Made by a program: the position numbers and the translations under genes. Positions 24,701 through 35,519 of a stretch of DNA of 64,000 bases are shown piece after piece. The notes below the pieces were generated by a model. The model saw only the letters and a list, made by a program, of their open reading frames with translations, was not told where the DNA came from and made no database searches. Numbering within the stretch: position 1 is the first letter of the stretch; each line of letters opens with the position of its first letter. The stretch comes from Candidula unifasciata (Eukaryota > Mollusca > Gastropoda > Stylommatophora > Geomitridae): the NCBI GenBank assembly GCA_905116865.2, contig CAJHNH020002708.1, positions 33,403-97,402 of the forward strand. Direction: 5' to 3'.

Positions 24701-27198
24701 CTTAGCGATATGACTTTTTTCTTGCAGAACTTTGACCCTATGTTATAGATGGTAGATGGCAGTGCACGTACATATTGCATACATATTACTAGGGTATCTC
24801 TTGCGCATATCAGAATTACCCTCATGGCTTCATTCTGTATGTGTTCAAGTTTAATTAGCTAACTCTTTCATATGGAAAGCAATCCGAGTCCATAATCTAT
24901 TAGTGACAGGATCAAGTGCTGGAACATGTAACACTGCACATAAGTTGCCAGGGCTCTCAGCAGAAGCACACAAAAAGTTAATGTTATAACCTACCAAGCA
25001 TGTTGTAGGAGACTGATCTGAAGGTTGGCCACCCTTTTCTTCAGATAACTTCAGCAGCAAAAGCCGAAAAACTATCAACAACTTCCAAAGGGAACAACAA
25101 TAACATTTCAACAAGGAACAAGCTGAGGGAGACTCTCGGCACAGAACTATGGAGCGATACAAAGATAGCTAATAATAATCTGGATTGCTGACCTGCATGC
25201 TTTCACAACTAATGGGGAGGGGGTATTATTATCACATTAGACGTAAATTAAGATTAAAAAAAAAAAGGAAGGTTTGGTATGAGTTAACTGACAGTGACAG
25301 CTCCAACTGAAGATAAAGGGCTTGAAGAATGTCAGATGTGATCAAGTGCCAGATCATCCACTCTTTCCTGGGTTTAAGCTCTTAAAGGCATCACACTAAT
25401 CCTGCAGTGTGTGTTCATGTGGTGTGTGTACAACACACATACATTCATGCCAAAAATAATACATGACCTTAAAGACATCACCACATATCCACAGCAGAAG
25501 ATATATGTAAAAGCAAATGCAATATTAAAACAACTCAAAGAAAGTAAATATTGATCATTACAGAGATAGATTTACCTTGAGTAGACACCGCCGATTCTGT
25601 CCTGTTCACAGTTACCTCCCCCAGGTTTCGGACCTGCAGCTTTTGAGATCAGTAATACCAGCAGTCCTCTCATCTGGAGATTGTGCTTGCCATCAAAGAC
25701 TAGTCCTCTGTTGTGAGACAAAACACCAAGGACAGGTAATGTTAATTCTGTATAACCAATGTCCCAGATAAACTATGTATATAAATCTACAAGTATAGTA
25801 AACTTGATCAGTGATCAGGAATACCTGTCTGAGTATATCAAAAGTATGAGAACATGTATGAATGTGCTTTGTAAAGATATTTCAAAGTCAATACAGTCAT
25901 AAAGGTCAAAGTGTTAGCCTTCATATATCATAAGAGGTCAATATATGAGGTAGATAATCGGCCCCTTTTCAAACATTCTTTCCTTACCAGAACCTTCTGA
26001 ATGTTTCATACCAGTTTAGTAAAGCTGGGCTGACACCATGGGATAAGGATTTGGAAAAGAATCTCACTACTAAGGACTAACCACAGACCAACATACAATT
26101 ATTTTTTTTAAAGTGACACACACATAGCTACCACTTTTAGAAAGTGTAAACATTCTTTTGCCATGATGTGCTTCTCATGTGTTTGTACAGACACATTTCA
26201 GAAGTCTATATTCCTCCTCCCATTATATGCTGTCCGTGCTCCTGAACCACGCAACATAAACTCCGTGGAGGAGCAAGAAAACAGAAAACTTCTGATCATT
26301 ACCAAATGTTTTGGTCCCTTTGCCTTCCTAACACTCTCTGAAGATAAGCATGCCCAGGTCACATCTCTCAGGAGGCATTCTCCTGTTGTGGAACTTCATC
26401 TTGCTGACATTAGAATAGCACTCGCTCCATATTGATCATCACTAAGAGCGCTTGCTCATGAACCACCTTCACTAGACCTGCCAGTTAGTTTCCATTACCA
26501 CTATGCTTTTGTTTTGCTATGCCAGGGAAACAGCAACTCCTGTCATGCTGTTTCTTCCCACCCCCTTCATGGGCTTTTCACACCATACTATCTTATACAG
26601 TAACTAACTGTTTACATGTAAAATTGTTTCATACTGATAATTCCACCTCACAGCTACCTTCCTACCGTTAACTCTCTTAGGCTAGAAAAGCTAGTGGCTT
26701 ATTTTGTGTCAGTTTCATTTTATTGTAAAATATCATTCACTAACATGCTTTCCAAGACACATTACAATAAAATGATAATGAACACCAAAAAAAGCTTTTT
26801 TTGTGTGTGTGTGATCACAGTCACATTGCACAGACAGTCCAGACAAGAACAAACCTTGCAGTTTTTAGCAGAGGGTGCTTTGTGCCAACCAATTTCCTCA
26901 TATGAAGAGCTATGTTTGACATTTCATCTGACAGCAGACATCGAAGACTGAGAAAAGATGTTGTGTACCCTACAACCTTTTCTGCATCAGAAACTGCCTT
27001 GTTGACACCCTTCTGGTCATCAGGTCCAGTTAATCTGTACTCCCGCACCTGACTTTCAAACCAGGACTTGAAATGACAGCGCATTAAAACAGTGCAAGCC
27101 TGTGTGTGAGCAAGGACACTTTCTCCTTTTACTGAAGACAAGAGGCTGCATCTGTTCGTGATGCATCCGTTCAGCTTGAAGAACAAGTTTGCTGCCAT
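16106..27198 (-). CDS. PDSS2: PDSS2, all-trans polyprenyl diphosphate synthase subunit 2
   Basis: Non-catalytic partner of PDSS1 in the mitochondrial enzyme that builds the polyprenyl tail of ubiquinone. CDS exons (minus strand): 27198-26855, 25707-25576, 22251-22053, 20730-20479, 17172-17017 and 16264-16106. All introns are GT-AG and all junctions stay in frame, giving 413 residues (human PDSS2 has about 399). Family motifs: [18 protein letters not shown] and [15 protein letters not shown] (exon 1), [17 protein letters not shown] (exon 2), [20 protein letters not shown] and [15 protein letters not shown] (exon 3), [15 protein letters not shown] (exon 4), [11 protein letters not shown] (exon 6). 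The first Asp-rich DDxxD motif of active prenyltransferases is absent, as in known PDSS2. The start is the first Met of the long exon; an upstream mini-exon is listed separately. A mitochondrial presequence is plausible but not obvious. Introns hold a minisatellite, LINEs and SINEs. Confidence 0.94.
17203..17418. repeat. 31-bp minisatellite in PDSS2 intron 4
   Basis: About seven units of 31 bp with core CAAGGTTCATTAGCCACCCC and ACTGATCATG, diverged from one another. It begins about 30 bases from the acceptor of PDSS2 exon 5 (17172). Confidence 0.9.
17770..18375 (+). pseudogene. LINE C-terminal fragment in PDSS2 intron 4
   Basis: Encodes [36 protein letters not shown] and, after frame breaks, [18 protein letters not shown]. 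The order matches the LINE at 61430-62165 (KYLGTWITSDGRC, YKMKNILCNIS). Its 3' end lies near 18375. It is antisense to PDSS2. Confidence 0.75.
18668..18722. repeat. (GA)n microsatellite
   Basis: GA run with a few ACAG interruptions, preceded by a GT/TATA-rich stretch. Confidence 0.9.
18907..19174 (+). mobile_element. SINE family A, full-length copy
   Basis: The best copy of the family. It has an A-box-like TGGTGTAGCAGCTAGCCG, a B-box GGGTTCGAGTCCTGG, a body with GGGTACCAGGTGGAATTC, GGGAAGTAAAGGCAG and CACCCACCAAGTGCTGA, and the tail GGGTCCTTTACTTTA. It has internal RNA polymerase III promoter boxes and no coding capacity. Confidence 0.85.
19499..19700 (+). pseudogene. LINE 3'-end fragment
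   Basis: Encodes [35 protein letters not shown] and [16 protein letters not shown], the RPRxTWRR...DRxxW pattern that ends ORF2 in several invertebrate LINEs. It is followed by repeated GAAGAAGA. Confidence 0.6.
20068..20220 (+). mobile_element. tRNA-derived SINE-like copy
   Basis: A-box region GCAGTAGCATAGTGGCC and B box TTGGGTTCGTGCCC, followed by an AT-rich body ending near CCTTCCTGACCCACTTG. It is only partly related to families A to C. Confidence 0.5.
21486..21990 (-). pseudogene. LINE C-terminal fragment in PDSS2 intron 3
   Basis: The minus strand encodes [57 protein letters not shown] and [13 protein letters not shown]. It is nearly the same as the plus-strand copy at 48340-48640, and a further copy is at 44565-45000. 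The near identity between copies indicates recent activity of this LINE. Confidence 0.85.
22579..22875 (+). mobile_element. SINE family B, copy with tRNA-like head
   Basis: Head GGGCCGCGTTAGAGCAGTGG (A-box region) and TGGTGTTCGAAACCGGGC (B box), then the body shared with 1345-1553, ending TTCACATCTCCTGACTTAACC. It lies in PDSS2 intron 2. Confidence 0.8.
23583..23830 (+). pseudogene. LINE C-terminal fragment
   Basis: Encodes MRWFGHLT, then [25 protein letters not shown] and [11 protein letters not shown] with breaks. It is the same terminal segment as the minus-strand copy at 13745-13913. Located in PDSS2 intron 2, antisense to the gene. A poly-G tract lies at about 23224-23242 upstream. Confidence 0.65.
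24020..24910 (-). pseudogene. Decayed LINE: RT tail and RNase H
   Basis: Minus-strand pieces in order: an RT tail with [19 protein letters not shown] (near 24840), an RNase H region with [12 protein letters not shown], ending with the [20 protein letters not shown] segment (24330-24300). Interrupted by stops and by a poly-C tract at about 24238-24262. It lies in PDSS2 intron 2 in the same orientation as the gene. Confidence 0.65.
25710..26850. other. PDSS2 intron 1, no further feature recognised
   Basis: AT-rich intron sequence between exons 2 and 1 of PDSS2. Short antisense reading frames here have no motif that I recognise. Confidence 0.5.
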
Positions 27199-28289
27199 TG
27201 TACACTGTCTGGATATTTTAGATTTTAGGCATGCTGTCTGTCATATGTGGATCTATCAGATAAAAGATGCTGCCTGAAAACAAAAGAAAATTTATTACTA
27301 AATAATGTTCTAGTTTTAATACGCACATACATCGCTAAAAGCTGAGGATTTTTCCTGATTGTACGCAATGGTATGTATTACTGGCATCATTTTTTATTTA
27401 TATATATAAAAAAAGCCTTGCCTAAAAGTACCTAAACTTAAAAAATGTATTGTAATATTCAGTCTTGTATCATATCTAACTAGTTAATGTTGCTCAAATG
27501 TAAGGTGACTATCCTGCAACTGTTTCATCTAAAATAGGGAATTTTGTTATTTTGGAATTATTCAGGCAACACAATATGTATGGAGAGACGCTTGATTCAA
27601 GTAGTATACTTAACGTGTTTCTGTAGGTTGGAGAGCAGAACAACCAACATTAGTTAGCAGAACTGTACTAAATGTGGACAAAGAATTCAAACCATCATTT
27701 GATGTGAACTTTTCCATTACTAAGATGTTTGGTCAGTCCATCTGGTTAACAGTGTTTTTCATTTTTCTTGTGGCGCTGCAAAGGTTCCTGGTTTTTTTTT
27801 TTGGCTACTGTTACTTCTGCCTCCACCTGCTCTTATCCACTTCCAAACTTCTTTCCGTGTATTTCTCATAGGCTGCAACTTAAAAAGCTATTTCTGCTAT
27901 TTGCTGCTTTCTTATATTTAAACAAAAACTGTTATCCAAGCACTACCCATTTTTCCTTTTTTACAAGGTCTTTGATCCATGATTGATTTCAAATGCTTGT
28001 AGCCTGCTGCCATCAGTTTTCTTTATTCACCTAGCAGGACCTGGTACTTTGTAGAGACTGCCAATACACATTTTTTTAGCTTCTAGGATAGCAAATATTG
28101 TATGAATTTCAAATTTATTTTAAGTTTTTTTTTTTTTTTAATAATTCGAGTTTCAAATGAATTTTATTTTCAGTAAATGGTGATCTTAATCTACACCTGT
28201 ATCTGTAAAAACATTTACACCGTGTATAGATTATTAAATCTGTTAACACAGATATAATAGTCTGATGTTCTGTATTGTGGTCTGGTGTT

Positions 28290-28530
28290 TATATAGCTCA
28301 TATTATCCAGTCATACCGTGGCAGATGCTCAAGAAAGATCGGCCCAGCATAGTAGGAGCAATTCATCGAGATGGCGATATGCTAATAGCCACAGACAAAG
28401 AGAAGGTTCAGGCTTTCCTGAAGAGGTTTATTTCACGAACAGACCACAATGATAAAGATAACAGAGATAGAGTTAGAGAAGGTCTGGCAGCCATCTCAAA
28501 GAACAAACATTATGAAGACATCATACACCA
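28290..28530 (+). pseudogene. LINE fragment, region before the RT domain
   Basis: Encodes MLKKDRPSIVGAIHRDGDML, then ATDKEKVQAFLKRFIS. This is the W-x-LLxx...DG-x-L...xKAxxFxxFF pattern that precedes the RT fingers in LINE ORF2. It is directly followed by an opposite-strand LINE piece. Confidence 0.65.
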
Positions 28531-28935
28531 TCCTCGCCTAATGTTCTTGAGGATGCAGACCGGTCTGATTACGTCTTCTGCCTGAGCCATCCATGACTTT
28601 CCTCTTATTAGCCGCTGACCCTTAACTGTGCCCAGAGCTTCATGCAAAGGGTGATCTGTGTCTGCAGCTACCTTGATATATGACTTCGCCTGCAGCACCT
28701 AGTGCCTACCTGCAACCATCGGCAAATCAAGGATGTATCGTATACAAACCACTGGGGTGTCTTTGATACAACCCAAAATGACCCGCACAGCTGCGTTCTG
28801 TATGCGCTCTAGTTTTTCGACCTCACTCTTTGAGACGGTAAGCAGTCCCAGGCCATAATCAATCACAGTGTGAAAAGTATTCTCAATGAAGTTGATGATA
28901 CAATAAAAACAAGTGTAACACATGCAATTCAACAG
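28525..28935 (-). pseudogene. LINE RT C-terminal fragment
   Basis: The minus strand encodes [39 protein letters not shown] and a RYILDLP motif, the CR1/Jockey-type RT tail (LxxxQNxAxRxxxG). The next segment continues in another frame (HPLHEALGTVKGQRL). A related piece is at 42075-42180. Confidence 0.7.
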
Positions 28936-28974
28936 ATCACTATCTCAAATACTTGATGATACGCAAAATCGAAA

Positions 28975-29210
28975 TTTTCGGAACTGAACTTTTGAATCTT
29001 TAAATGAAAGAATAAAGCAGGTGGAATTCGTGCTAGTGCTTTTGACGAATCTATAGATATCATAGATGTGGCTCAATTATATTTATATGTGCGTTTTTTT
29101 CGATGGAAAATATTTTTGTGAAGAACTTTTAGCTTTGACAGCATAAGAAAAAACACTGGAGAAGTTATTTCTGACAAGATTAAGTTTTCTCATAGAAAAT
29201 TGACTTGATT
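28975..29210 (+). pseudogene. hAT-like transposase remnant (tentative)
   Basis: Encodes SAFDESIDIIDVAQLYLYVR followed by a broken segment with SFDSIRKNTGEVISDKI. This resembles the DESTDxxxxxQLxxxxR block in the RNase H-like domain of hAT-derived proteins. No inverted repeats or target duplication were located. Confidence 0.4.
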
Positions 29211-29214
29211 TGAA

Positions 29215-29440
29215 TAAAATGTGTTATATAGAGCCAGTTTTAACATATGGCTGTAAATCCTGGACAATTAATAAACAAGCCGAAACAATATCTTGAGGCC
29301 TCAGAGATGTTTTACAGAAGAATCCTTTTAACAGATGTTTTGAGTCAGGTGAATGCTCAAAGACAAGTTTTCACAAACATCAGAAAAAGACAGACATCAA
29401 TTTCTGGTCATGTTATGAGAAGAGAGAACTGGTAGCGGCG
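29215..29440 (+). pseudogene. LINE C-terminal fragment
   Basis: The broken frame encodes EPVLTYGCKSWTINK, LEASEMFYRRILLTDVLSQV and RKRQTSISGHVMRREN. The nucleotide sequence is close to 61905-62100 of the LINE inserted in the 34-bp satellite. Confidence 0.75.
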
Positions 29441-29489
29441 TGGGGGATATGGTCGGTGATGAGGCATAGTCACAGAAACAGGTCCGCAA

Positions 29490-29633
29490 TTAACTCTTTG
29501 AGTCCCAAGGAACGCATCATACATTAATAGATTCCTACCTAGAAGCCCAATGAACGCATGATGCGCAGATTTTATTTCTTTCTTTACTACCCCCTGGGCC
29601 TGTGATGCTAAACCCCCTGGGACTCAAAGAGAA
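29490..29633. repeat. Short inverted-repeat element (MITE-like)
   Basis: Ends AACTCTTTGAGTCCCA and TGGGACTCAAAGAGAAC are inverted repeats about 140 bp apart. The interior contains two GAACGCATxATGC motifs. No coding capacity. Confidence 0.6.
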
Positions 29634-29635
29634 CA

Positions 29636-29785
29636 TTTCGCTGAGACCCTGTTAGAGCATTTGTTTCGTTATATGGAGCCGATCCTAGTTTTGCCGCTCG
29701 GCAGGAAGTCCGAGAAGTCCGCATTTTTCATAGGACTGAGGCCTTGTTAGGATATTTGTTTGGCCGCCATAATGCCCGGGTAGAA
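29636..29785 (+). repeat. Partial copy of the TTAA-flanked foldback element
   Basis: Contains GAGACCCTGTTAGAGCATTT and GTTTCGTTATATGGAGCC, matching the reverse complement of 30910-30957, and then CCTAGTTTTGCCGC as at 31429-31442. It is a diverged fragment of the element at 30779-31577. Confidence 0.6.
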
Positions 29786-30462
29786 GTTCGGAGAAGAGCC
29801 CATAACACAGTTATTGAGGTGAACTCATGGGAACATAATGCCATGGACTGTTGTGTGGAACTGGAGGGGGCACAACTGGAAAGGAATGAGAAAAAAGGAA
29901 GAAATTATTGCAGAAAGGATGAGAGCTGCACGTCTGAGAATAAACACTAAACAAAAATGTTGACAAGGAACAAGACCAACGATCATGAAATTCCATGCAT
30001 AAGTAATTAATTTTACTACTATAATAACTCGACCTTAACTGTGGAAGACTTCTGAACGCAGGTGGGTCTTGATAGCCGTACTGTGAATCCCATGCCTCCC
30101 CATAGCATAATTTAACACTATCGTCTAGAAAGACGGAAGGGCGTCAAAGAATGAAGGGTATGGATGGGGTGATTTGCGGAGCCGAAACCAACAAACCAAC
30201 CTGGCAAAAGGGGACGTGGGGTGCATTTTTGTGTTAAGTCTAGTGTTACTTACTGTTACTGTTACATAACCATAACAACAACACTGATATGATATTTATC
30301 ATACTATATTTAATAATAACTAAAAGTACTCAGGCGTATACACTAGCTATTCTGACATTTTTGCATGCAGGCAACACAATATTAAAATTAAATTTAGGAC
30401 GAATATCTATACGCTAAACGTCTCCCATAACCTTTAATATAACAGACCAGTCATGAACTTAC

Positions 30463-30477
30463 CCAGGACGACGCCAT
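30463..30477 (-). CDS. Candidate five-codon first exon of PDSS2
   Basis: The minus strand reads ACAAACATGGCGTCGTCCTG, then G and a consensus donor GTAAGT. The ATG has the favoured A at -3 and G at +4 and encodes MASSW in phase 0. It would be the first exon upstream of PDSS2, about 3.2 kb away. Splicing to the AG at 27206-27205 would keep the frame and add two codons (TGT ACA) before the Met at 27198. Splicing to the AG four bases upstream (CCAG) would instead leave this ATG as an upstream frame. Which of these is used needs transcript data. It could also belong to another minus-strand transcript. Confidence 0.4.
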
Positions 30478-30778
30478 GTTTGTAGCCAGCAGTCAAAAAC
30501 TGTGCCGCGACTTCTGGTTGGAAACGAAGCAAACTTGGAGACCAAAGTTCATGTTTACCACGATCTCTGCTCTCTTGTCGCAACTTACTATATAGTGTTC
30601 AACTGAATTAATAGCCACATTTATTATTCATGTATGATAAATAAATGTAAAATACTAGACTTAATTTAATTTATACCGCTTTTTTCGTCGACGAAATGTT
30701 TATTATATTCCTGTATAGTGCTTCGTACTGACCGGTACTGTATCATCTGCAAATTTATGCATACAATATTCACTTTAA

Positions 30779-31577
30779 AAGGTTCTACTTTGAACGGAGC
30801 CTTAAAATGGCGGCCGTAATATGATGCTGTTCGAAAGAGAGCTAAATTGGCCACATTCCGGCATTAAAATATCCAAAAATATCCGATTACGGCTCAGTTC
30901 TGTTAAAAATATGTGCCGGCTCCATATAACGAAACAAATGCTCCAACAGGGTCTCGGCGTTATGTTACTTGCGGACCTGCTTCTGCGAGTGTGCCTCACC
31001 ACCGACCGTATCCCCCGCGCCACTACGCCGGCGCGGATGGGGACTTAACTAGATGGCTGGGACTCACGAGCAGCAGCTACCGCATCTCCTGCAACTTCCT
31101 CCAGTTACTTTACTCGTGAGTCCCAGGCACCTAGTTTAGCCCCCCATCCGCGCTGCGCGTAGCGCCGCGGGGGGATACGCTCGACGATGAGTTTAATCGC
31201 GTTTGGCGCATGCCAACAAGTCTGACATCTACTGCTGCTAAATCCTCCCATCGGAAGAACACAGTATTGCTAATCGGCTTTCATCATTTGTAATGTCTCG
31301 AAATTGGTCAACGGTCGCTAATATCGTCTGCTAGTATTGTCGTCTGCAGAAACGCTCGAAATTGTCTATGGTCGGTATTTATCGTCTGCTACTACCGTGT
31401 GCAATGTTGATATTGATTGTCAAGTAATCCTAGTTTTGCCGCGATTTGTCCCTTGGCAGAAAGTCTGTATTTTAGATACGCCTGAACACCGTTCGGATAT
31501 TTTTTGGATATTTTATGGCCAGAATGTGGCATCATATTACGGCCGCCATTTTAAGGCGCCGTTCAAAGCAAAGCCCT
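30779..31577. mobile_element. TTAA-flanked foldback DNA element (non-autonomous)
   Basis: The 799-bp element is almost one large imperfect palindrome. The ends AAGGTTCTACTTTGAAC and (reverse complement) AGGGCTTTGCTTTGAAC are flanked by TTAA at 30775-30778 and 31578-31581. Within the arms CTTAAAATGGCGGCCGTAAT occurs inverted. Near the centre GGGACTCACGAG (about 31058-31069) faces CTCGTGAGTCCC, around a ~45-bp loop. No transposase ORF. TTAA target sites are characteristic of piggyBac-type transposition, so a piggyBac-mobilised non-autonomous element is the likely explanation. Confidence 0.75.
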
Positions 31578-31774
31578 TTAAAAAAATATAAGCAAGTCAC
31601 AAATGGTTATGGAATGGCAGGAAAATGGAGTTGGTGGTTTTTAAAGGTGTCATTAGGTGACAGTAACATCAAATTTTATTTCCCTGTTCGTTAGGTGGTG
31701 TTAGGTGTTGCATGCGCATTCGCAACACAGAAACAAAAGGGTGACTGTATTTACGAAATAAATTGGTGGGTGGA

Positions 31775-32290
31775 TGGGGCAGGGGCTAAAGTGTTGCCGG
31801 CAAGGGACATTCATAAGGAAATGCTTCCTGTTTATGCTGACAAATGTTAAAAGTTACGCTATCCGCAAAGAAAATTATGCTGACAGTGTTCTGGGATTGT
31901 CAGGGAGTGCTTTTAACCAGTTTTTTAAAAAAAAGGTGAATGTGTTAATGCTGATTCATTCTATAAAATTCTATTGATGCTTCATGATGCTATTCAAAGG
32001 CAACGTCCAGGTCATCTGACTGATGAGTACTGCTCCTTCAAAGCAATGCCAGACCACATACCACTCGGTTAACTCAGGAGAAAATTAACCCTCTAGGGTG
32101 GGAACTTCTGGAACATCTACCTTACAGCCCCAACTTAACCCCTAGCAATTTCCATCTTTTTAATCCACTGAAAACCTACCTTGGTGAGAGACATTTTGCA
32201 AATGCTGCAGGTTTGAGAGTACTATAAAACCCTGGGACAAAGGACAGTGTATGTGTAAAATTAAACAATTTTCAAGTTGTTATCATCTGT
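31775..32290 (+). pseudogene. Mariner-like transposase remnant
   Basis: Broken frames give QGLKCCRQGTF and AKVLPARDIHKEM-type pieces, then LGWELLEHLPYSPNLTPSNF and HLFNPLKTYLGERHFAN. The last block matches the mariner C-terminal pattern EHPPYSPDLAPSDxHLFxxLKxxLxGxxF, which includes the third catalytic Asp; here that position reads Asn (SPN). Clearly inactive. Confidence 0.75.
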
Positions 32291-32299
32291 AGTTTTTTG

Positions 32300-33585
32300 T
32301 TTTTTTAGACAATCATTTGTGGCTTATCTAATGACTTCCCATGTTATATGTCGTATGGTACCCAATCTAATATTAAAGGCACAAAACATCTAAATCAAAA
32401 TTATATGTCATTGTTTATGTCATCGAAGTTAAGTGAAAGTCTTCTTTCTATTGGGGATGATTTCATATGCTGTATGATAATGCAGTTTTTTTCAAACAGC
32501 AAGGAATATCGTTATGTTACCCAGAGTTGTCATGGAATCACTTCGACGTCTGCAGCACATCAAAATGGTAATAATATATATAATATTTGCAGTCTACTTT
32601 CTATTCCAAGTGTCTACTTTACACAGAGCTGCAGAGATTTTTTTCTTTCAATTGATCAAAGCCTGTCTAAAATGGAAATATTTTTTAGATCAAAAGTCAA
32701 AAGTAGTAAGCATCATTGAATATATATTCTGCTCCTAGTAGTAAGTCCATTGCCATCATGTCACACTTTTTTAGGATTCCTCCAGTTCAGCTTGATTCTG
32801 TCTGTCCACATGCAGTAGTATTTTTTATTGCAAATTTCCACTCTGCACTTTTCCCACCATCAGGTACAACAGGCAAAGCTGTGTCTCTCCTGTGTACTTA
32901 ACTCTTTCAGTCTCATGTCAGACATTATGTGTGAATATATTTTACCCCTTAATTCCCCTTGATATAATACACTGCCTCAGAAAATACTAGAGAAATCTGG
33001 CTTTTGCCAGTGATCACTATAATTGTACATATTGCCATTTTGAAAGTAAAGCATTCATGACTTTATATAAGATTATATTATCACTTTGGTGTCTGCTGTA
33101 AAATCTTCTCCTACTAAAATAGTTGAAATTCACACATTCTGTATTCCTGTTTTATTCAAACGCTTCCTAAGTTTTAGAAATATTACTGGACAACAAAGAA
33201 GGTAGTGGAAAGATAGAGTATATCAAATATAAATCGTGCTGATAAGATTGAACAAAACACTCTTTCAGTGCGAAGAACCAGAAATATTGAAAGCAGGAGT
33301 AGAAGATGCTGTGTAACATGAGAAGAAAAGTAAAAATGAGTGGGACCACATTCACGTAACATAGCTGTCAAAAAACATTAATGCTGTTTGGAGAGAAATT
33401 TCAACAGTATTACTGAATATCTGCAACACTGGGCATATTAACATTTGTGTTGACATTTTGAAATCTATTTTCATACTATTAACAAAGAAACTTTGTGCAC
33501 TGGAATGTGAACTAACATTGCACAATTAATTGTGTTAATTTAATGTACATGATGTAAAATGAAAACCAGAAACTAGGAATGAATG
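32300..33585. other. Intergenic DNA, nothing recognised
   Basis: AT-rich sequence with short open frames, the longest about 120 codons at 32348-32719 without a recognisable motif. No repeat structure was noticed. Confidence 0.4.
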
Positions 33586-33589
33586 TAAA

Positions 33590-34180
33590 TATGGCGAACC
33601 CTGACATTTGCAGATCATGTCCTAGTGTATCGAACTGGTTCAGACAGGCACGACATGACCAGAGACTTACAAAGTGTTTCGCATGAGATGACGAAATGAT
33701 TTCAATAGACTAGGTCAAGGGTGAACAGTGGGAAGGCCAGTGTTTTGTTGTGCTCCTAAACAACAGCATTGAAGAAGGAAGACCTGCCTAGCATAACCAT
33801 GTATGGTATAAATTTGAAAGAAGGGGTAGCTTACAATACTTGGATTTGACATTTGATTGCAGTCTGTCGTACATATATCAGACATGAAACAATTAGTGAT
33901 CAAATGCAAGCATGGCCTGGCGACACTGAAGACTGTATTGGTGACACAATGGAGCAGAGACTGTTGGTCTTATTGTTCAACCATCTTGTCTTTTCAGCAA
34001 TTGATTTTGGCCTAGGAATTTTAACACTGTCCACTTCACAATGTGCGGGGGAGTGTATGAGAGGAAGAGAACAATGAGTGTGTGCTACAGAAACAATTAA
34101 CACTACACCTTAGGACATTTTTTGGGAATACACTGCATCTGTGGAAATGCCTAGTATGCTATGTTGTCAATTCTTAAATC
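33590..34180 (+). pseudogene. LINE RT fragment
   Basis: Encodes FADHVLVYRTGSDRHDMTRD (the F/YADDxxL active-site block with ADH in place of ADD), then YGINLKEGVAYNT and SAIDFGLGILTLSTSQ. This is the CR1/Jockey-type RT palm and tail with several breaks. Confidence 0.6.
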
Positions 34181-34199
34181 AGTAAATTTTGGGTTGAAC

Positions 34200-34880
34200 A
34201 TCCCTCTTTTTTTGGGGTATTGCCTTGTATGGTAAAACATCACAAGGCATTCTGTCTAAGTGGGCAGACCATTTTAATTGCAGTTTTTGTATATAATTTA
34301 GAATTGGTTGTGTGCCGATCTTTTTCTCTGACTTCATTCCTGATTGTTTTTTTGTGTGTGTGTGTTAATTTTTATTTCTTCAGGTCACTCCTGCAGACTT
34401 TCTCAGACAAATTTCCATGTTTACTAATTTGCGCGCGTGTGCATGCGTGTGTGCGTGCGTGCGTGCGTGAGTGAGTGAGTGAGAGAGAGAGAGAGAGAGA
34501 GAAAATGACCATGGCTGGCACTGGTAGTGTAGAATGGGAATAAATATGCTTTTTTGGAGATATTTCTTTATGATGATTAGGAGTGCCTTTGTACTCTACT
34601 GCTATATTAAAGTCCTGCTTCTTTCAGTAACTGACATTACATCTGACTTTTCAGTGTTGATTCTCATATTATTTGTTTTATTTTCTTCATTCATAGATGT
34701 GAGATGATGTTGCAATTTCATGCCTGTTTCATTTATCAGGACCTCTTCATTAGCAGAGTATAGTTTGTCGTCGTTACTAATATTTTCATTCCTAGGCTCT
34801 GGATCTTTGCTTCTACTGTCAGTGTAGGTCATAAACAGGAGCAGTAATAAAACACATCCTTGTTTTACTCCAGATGTTAC
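34200..34880 (-). pseudogene. LINE RT and C-terminal fragment
   Basis: The minus strand encodes SRSKDPEPRNENISNDDKLY, then SANEEVLINETGMKLQHHL and NNMRINTEKSDVMSVTERSR. This is the NMxINxxKSxVM block after the RT active site, in which YADD has become YSAN. Further 3' pieces (34200-34350) match the MRCLRRAVG segment of 48340-48500. A GT/GA microsatellite lies inside at 34425-34502. Confidence 0.7.
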
Positions 34881-34913
34881 TGTGAATGGTTCAGATGTTC
34901 CCTGATTTATTGT

Positions 34914-35068
34914 GGTCTTGTGTTGTTCTTTCCTAGTGGTCTTGTGTTGTTCTTTCCTAGTGGTCTTGTGTTGTTCTTTCCTAGTGGTCTTGTGTTGTTC
35001 TTTCCTAGTGTAGTGGTCTTGTGTTGTTCTTTCCTAGTGGTCTTGTGTTGTTCTTTCCTAGCGATCTC
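34914..35068. repeat. 24-bp minisatellite
   Basis: Six near-identical 24-bp units of GTGGTCTTGTGTTGTTCTTT plus CCTA, with a 5-base insertion between units four and five. It sits next to the RT fragment of a minus-strand LINE. Confidence 0.95.
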
Positions 35069-35519
35069 GGGGGTGGGGGGGGCTCCCTGAAGTATTGCAG
35101 ATTTAGTAGTGGTCTTCCTCTGTCTTATCATGAATTATTTCTGTGTTATATCTCTCATCTCTTTTTTTGTCTGCATTCTTTTGACTACAATAAAAAATGT
35201 TTTTCCGCTGTTTTCTCATTTTCTGTTAATGACTCCGCAATGTTCCCAGGATTTTTTATTTAGCTTTTTTGATACTCTGGTTAATTTCTCTTTGTTGCTA
35301 TGTTATCATCATCGTTATGTAAAACCATCTTCTTTAAAACAACAGTATGTATGTGGCTAGATTATCAAAGTATTTTGTAGGTTTACTATGGCTATACAAA
35401 CTTGTATTATATCAGTTGTGATTTGCTGTGTCGACCTTATGATGTTCACAGAGCTCTGTGACATAATCACCACAAAATGAAAATAATGAACAGAAAGTTG
35501 TGGAGTGGAAATCAGCTTG

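Noticed and set aside
24851..25162. Possible extra PDSS2 exon on the minus strand
   Set aside because: The conserved PDSS2 sequence runs without a gap from exon 2 (25707-25576) to exon 3 (22251-22053); this frame has no PDSS2 similarity.
32348..32719. 123-codon open frame
   Set aside because: No recognisable motif, AT-rich composition, no splice partners and no similarity to the repeats here that I could see.
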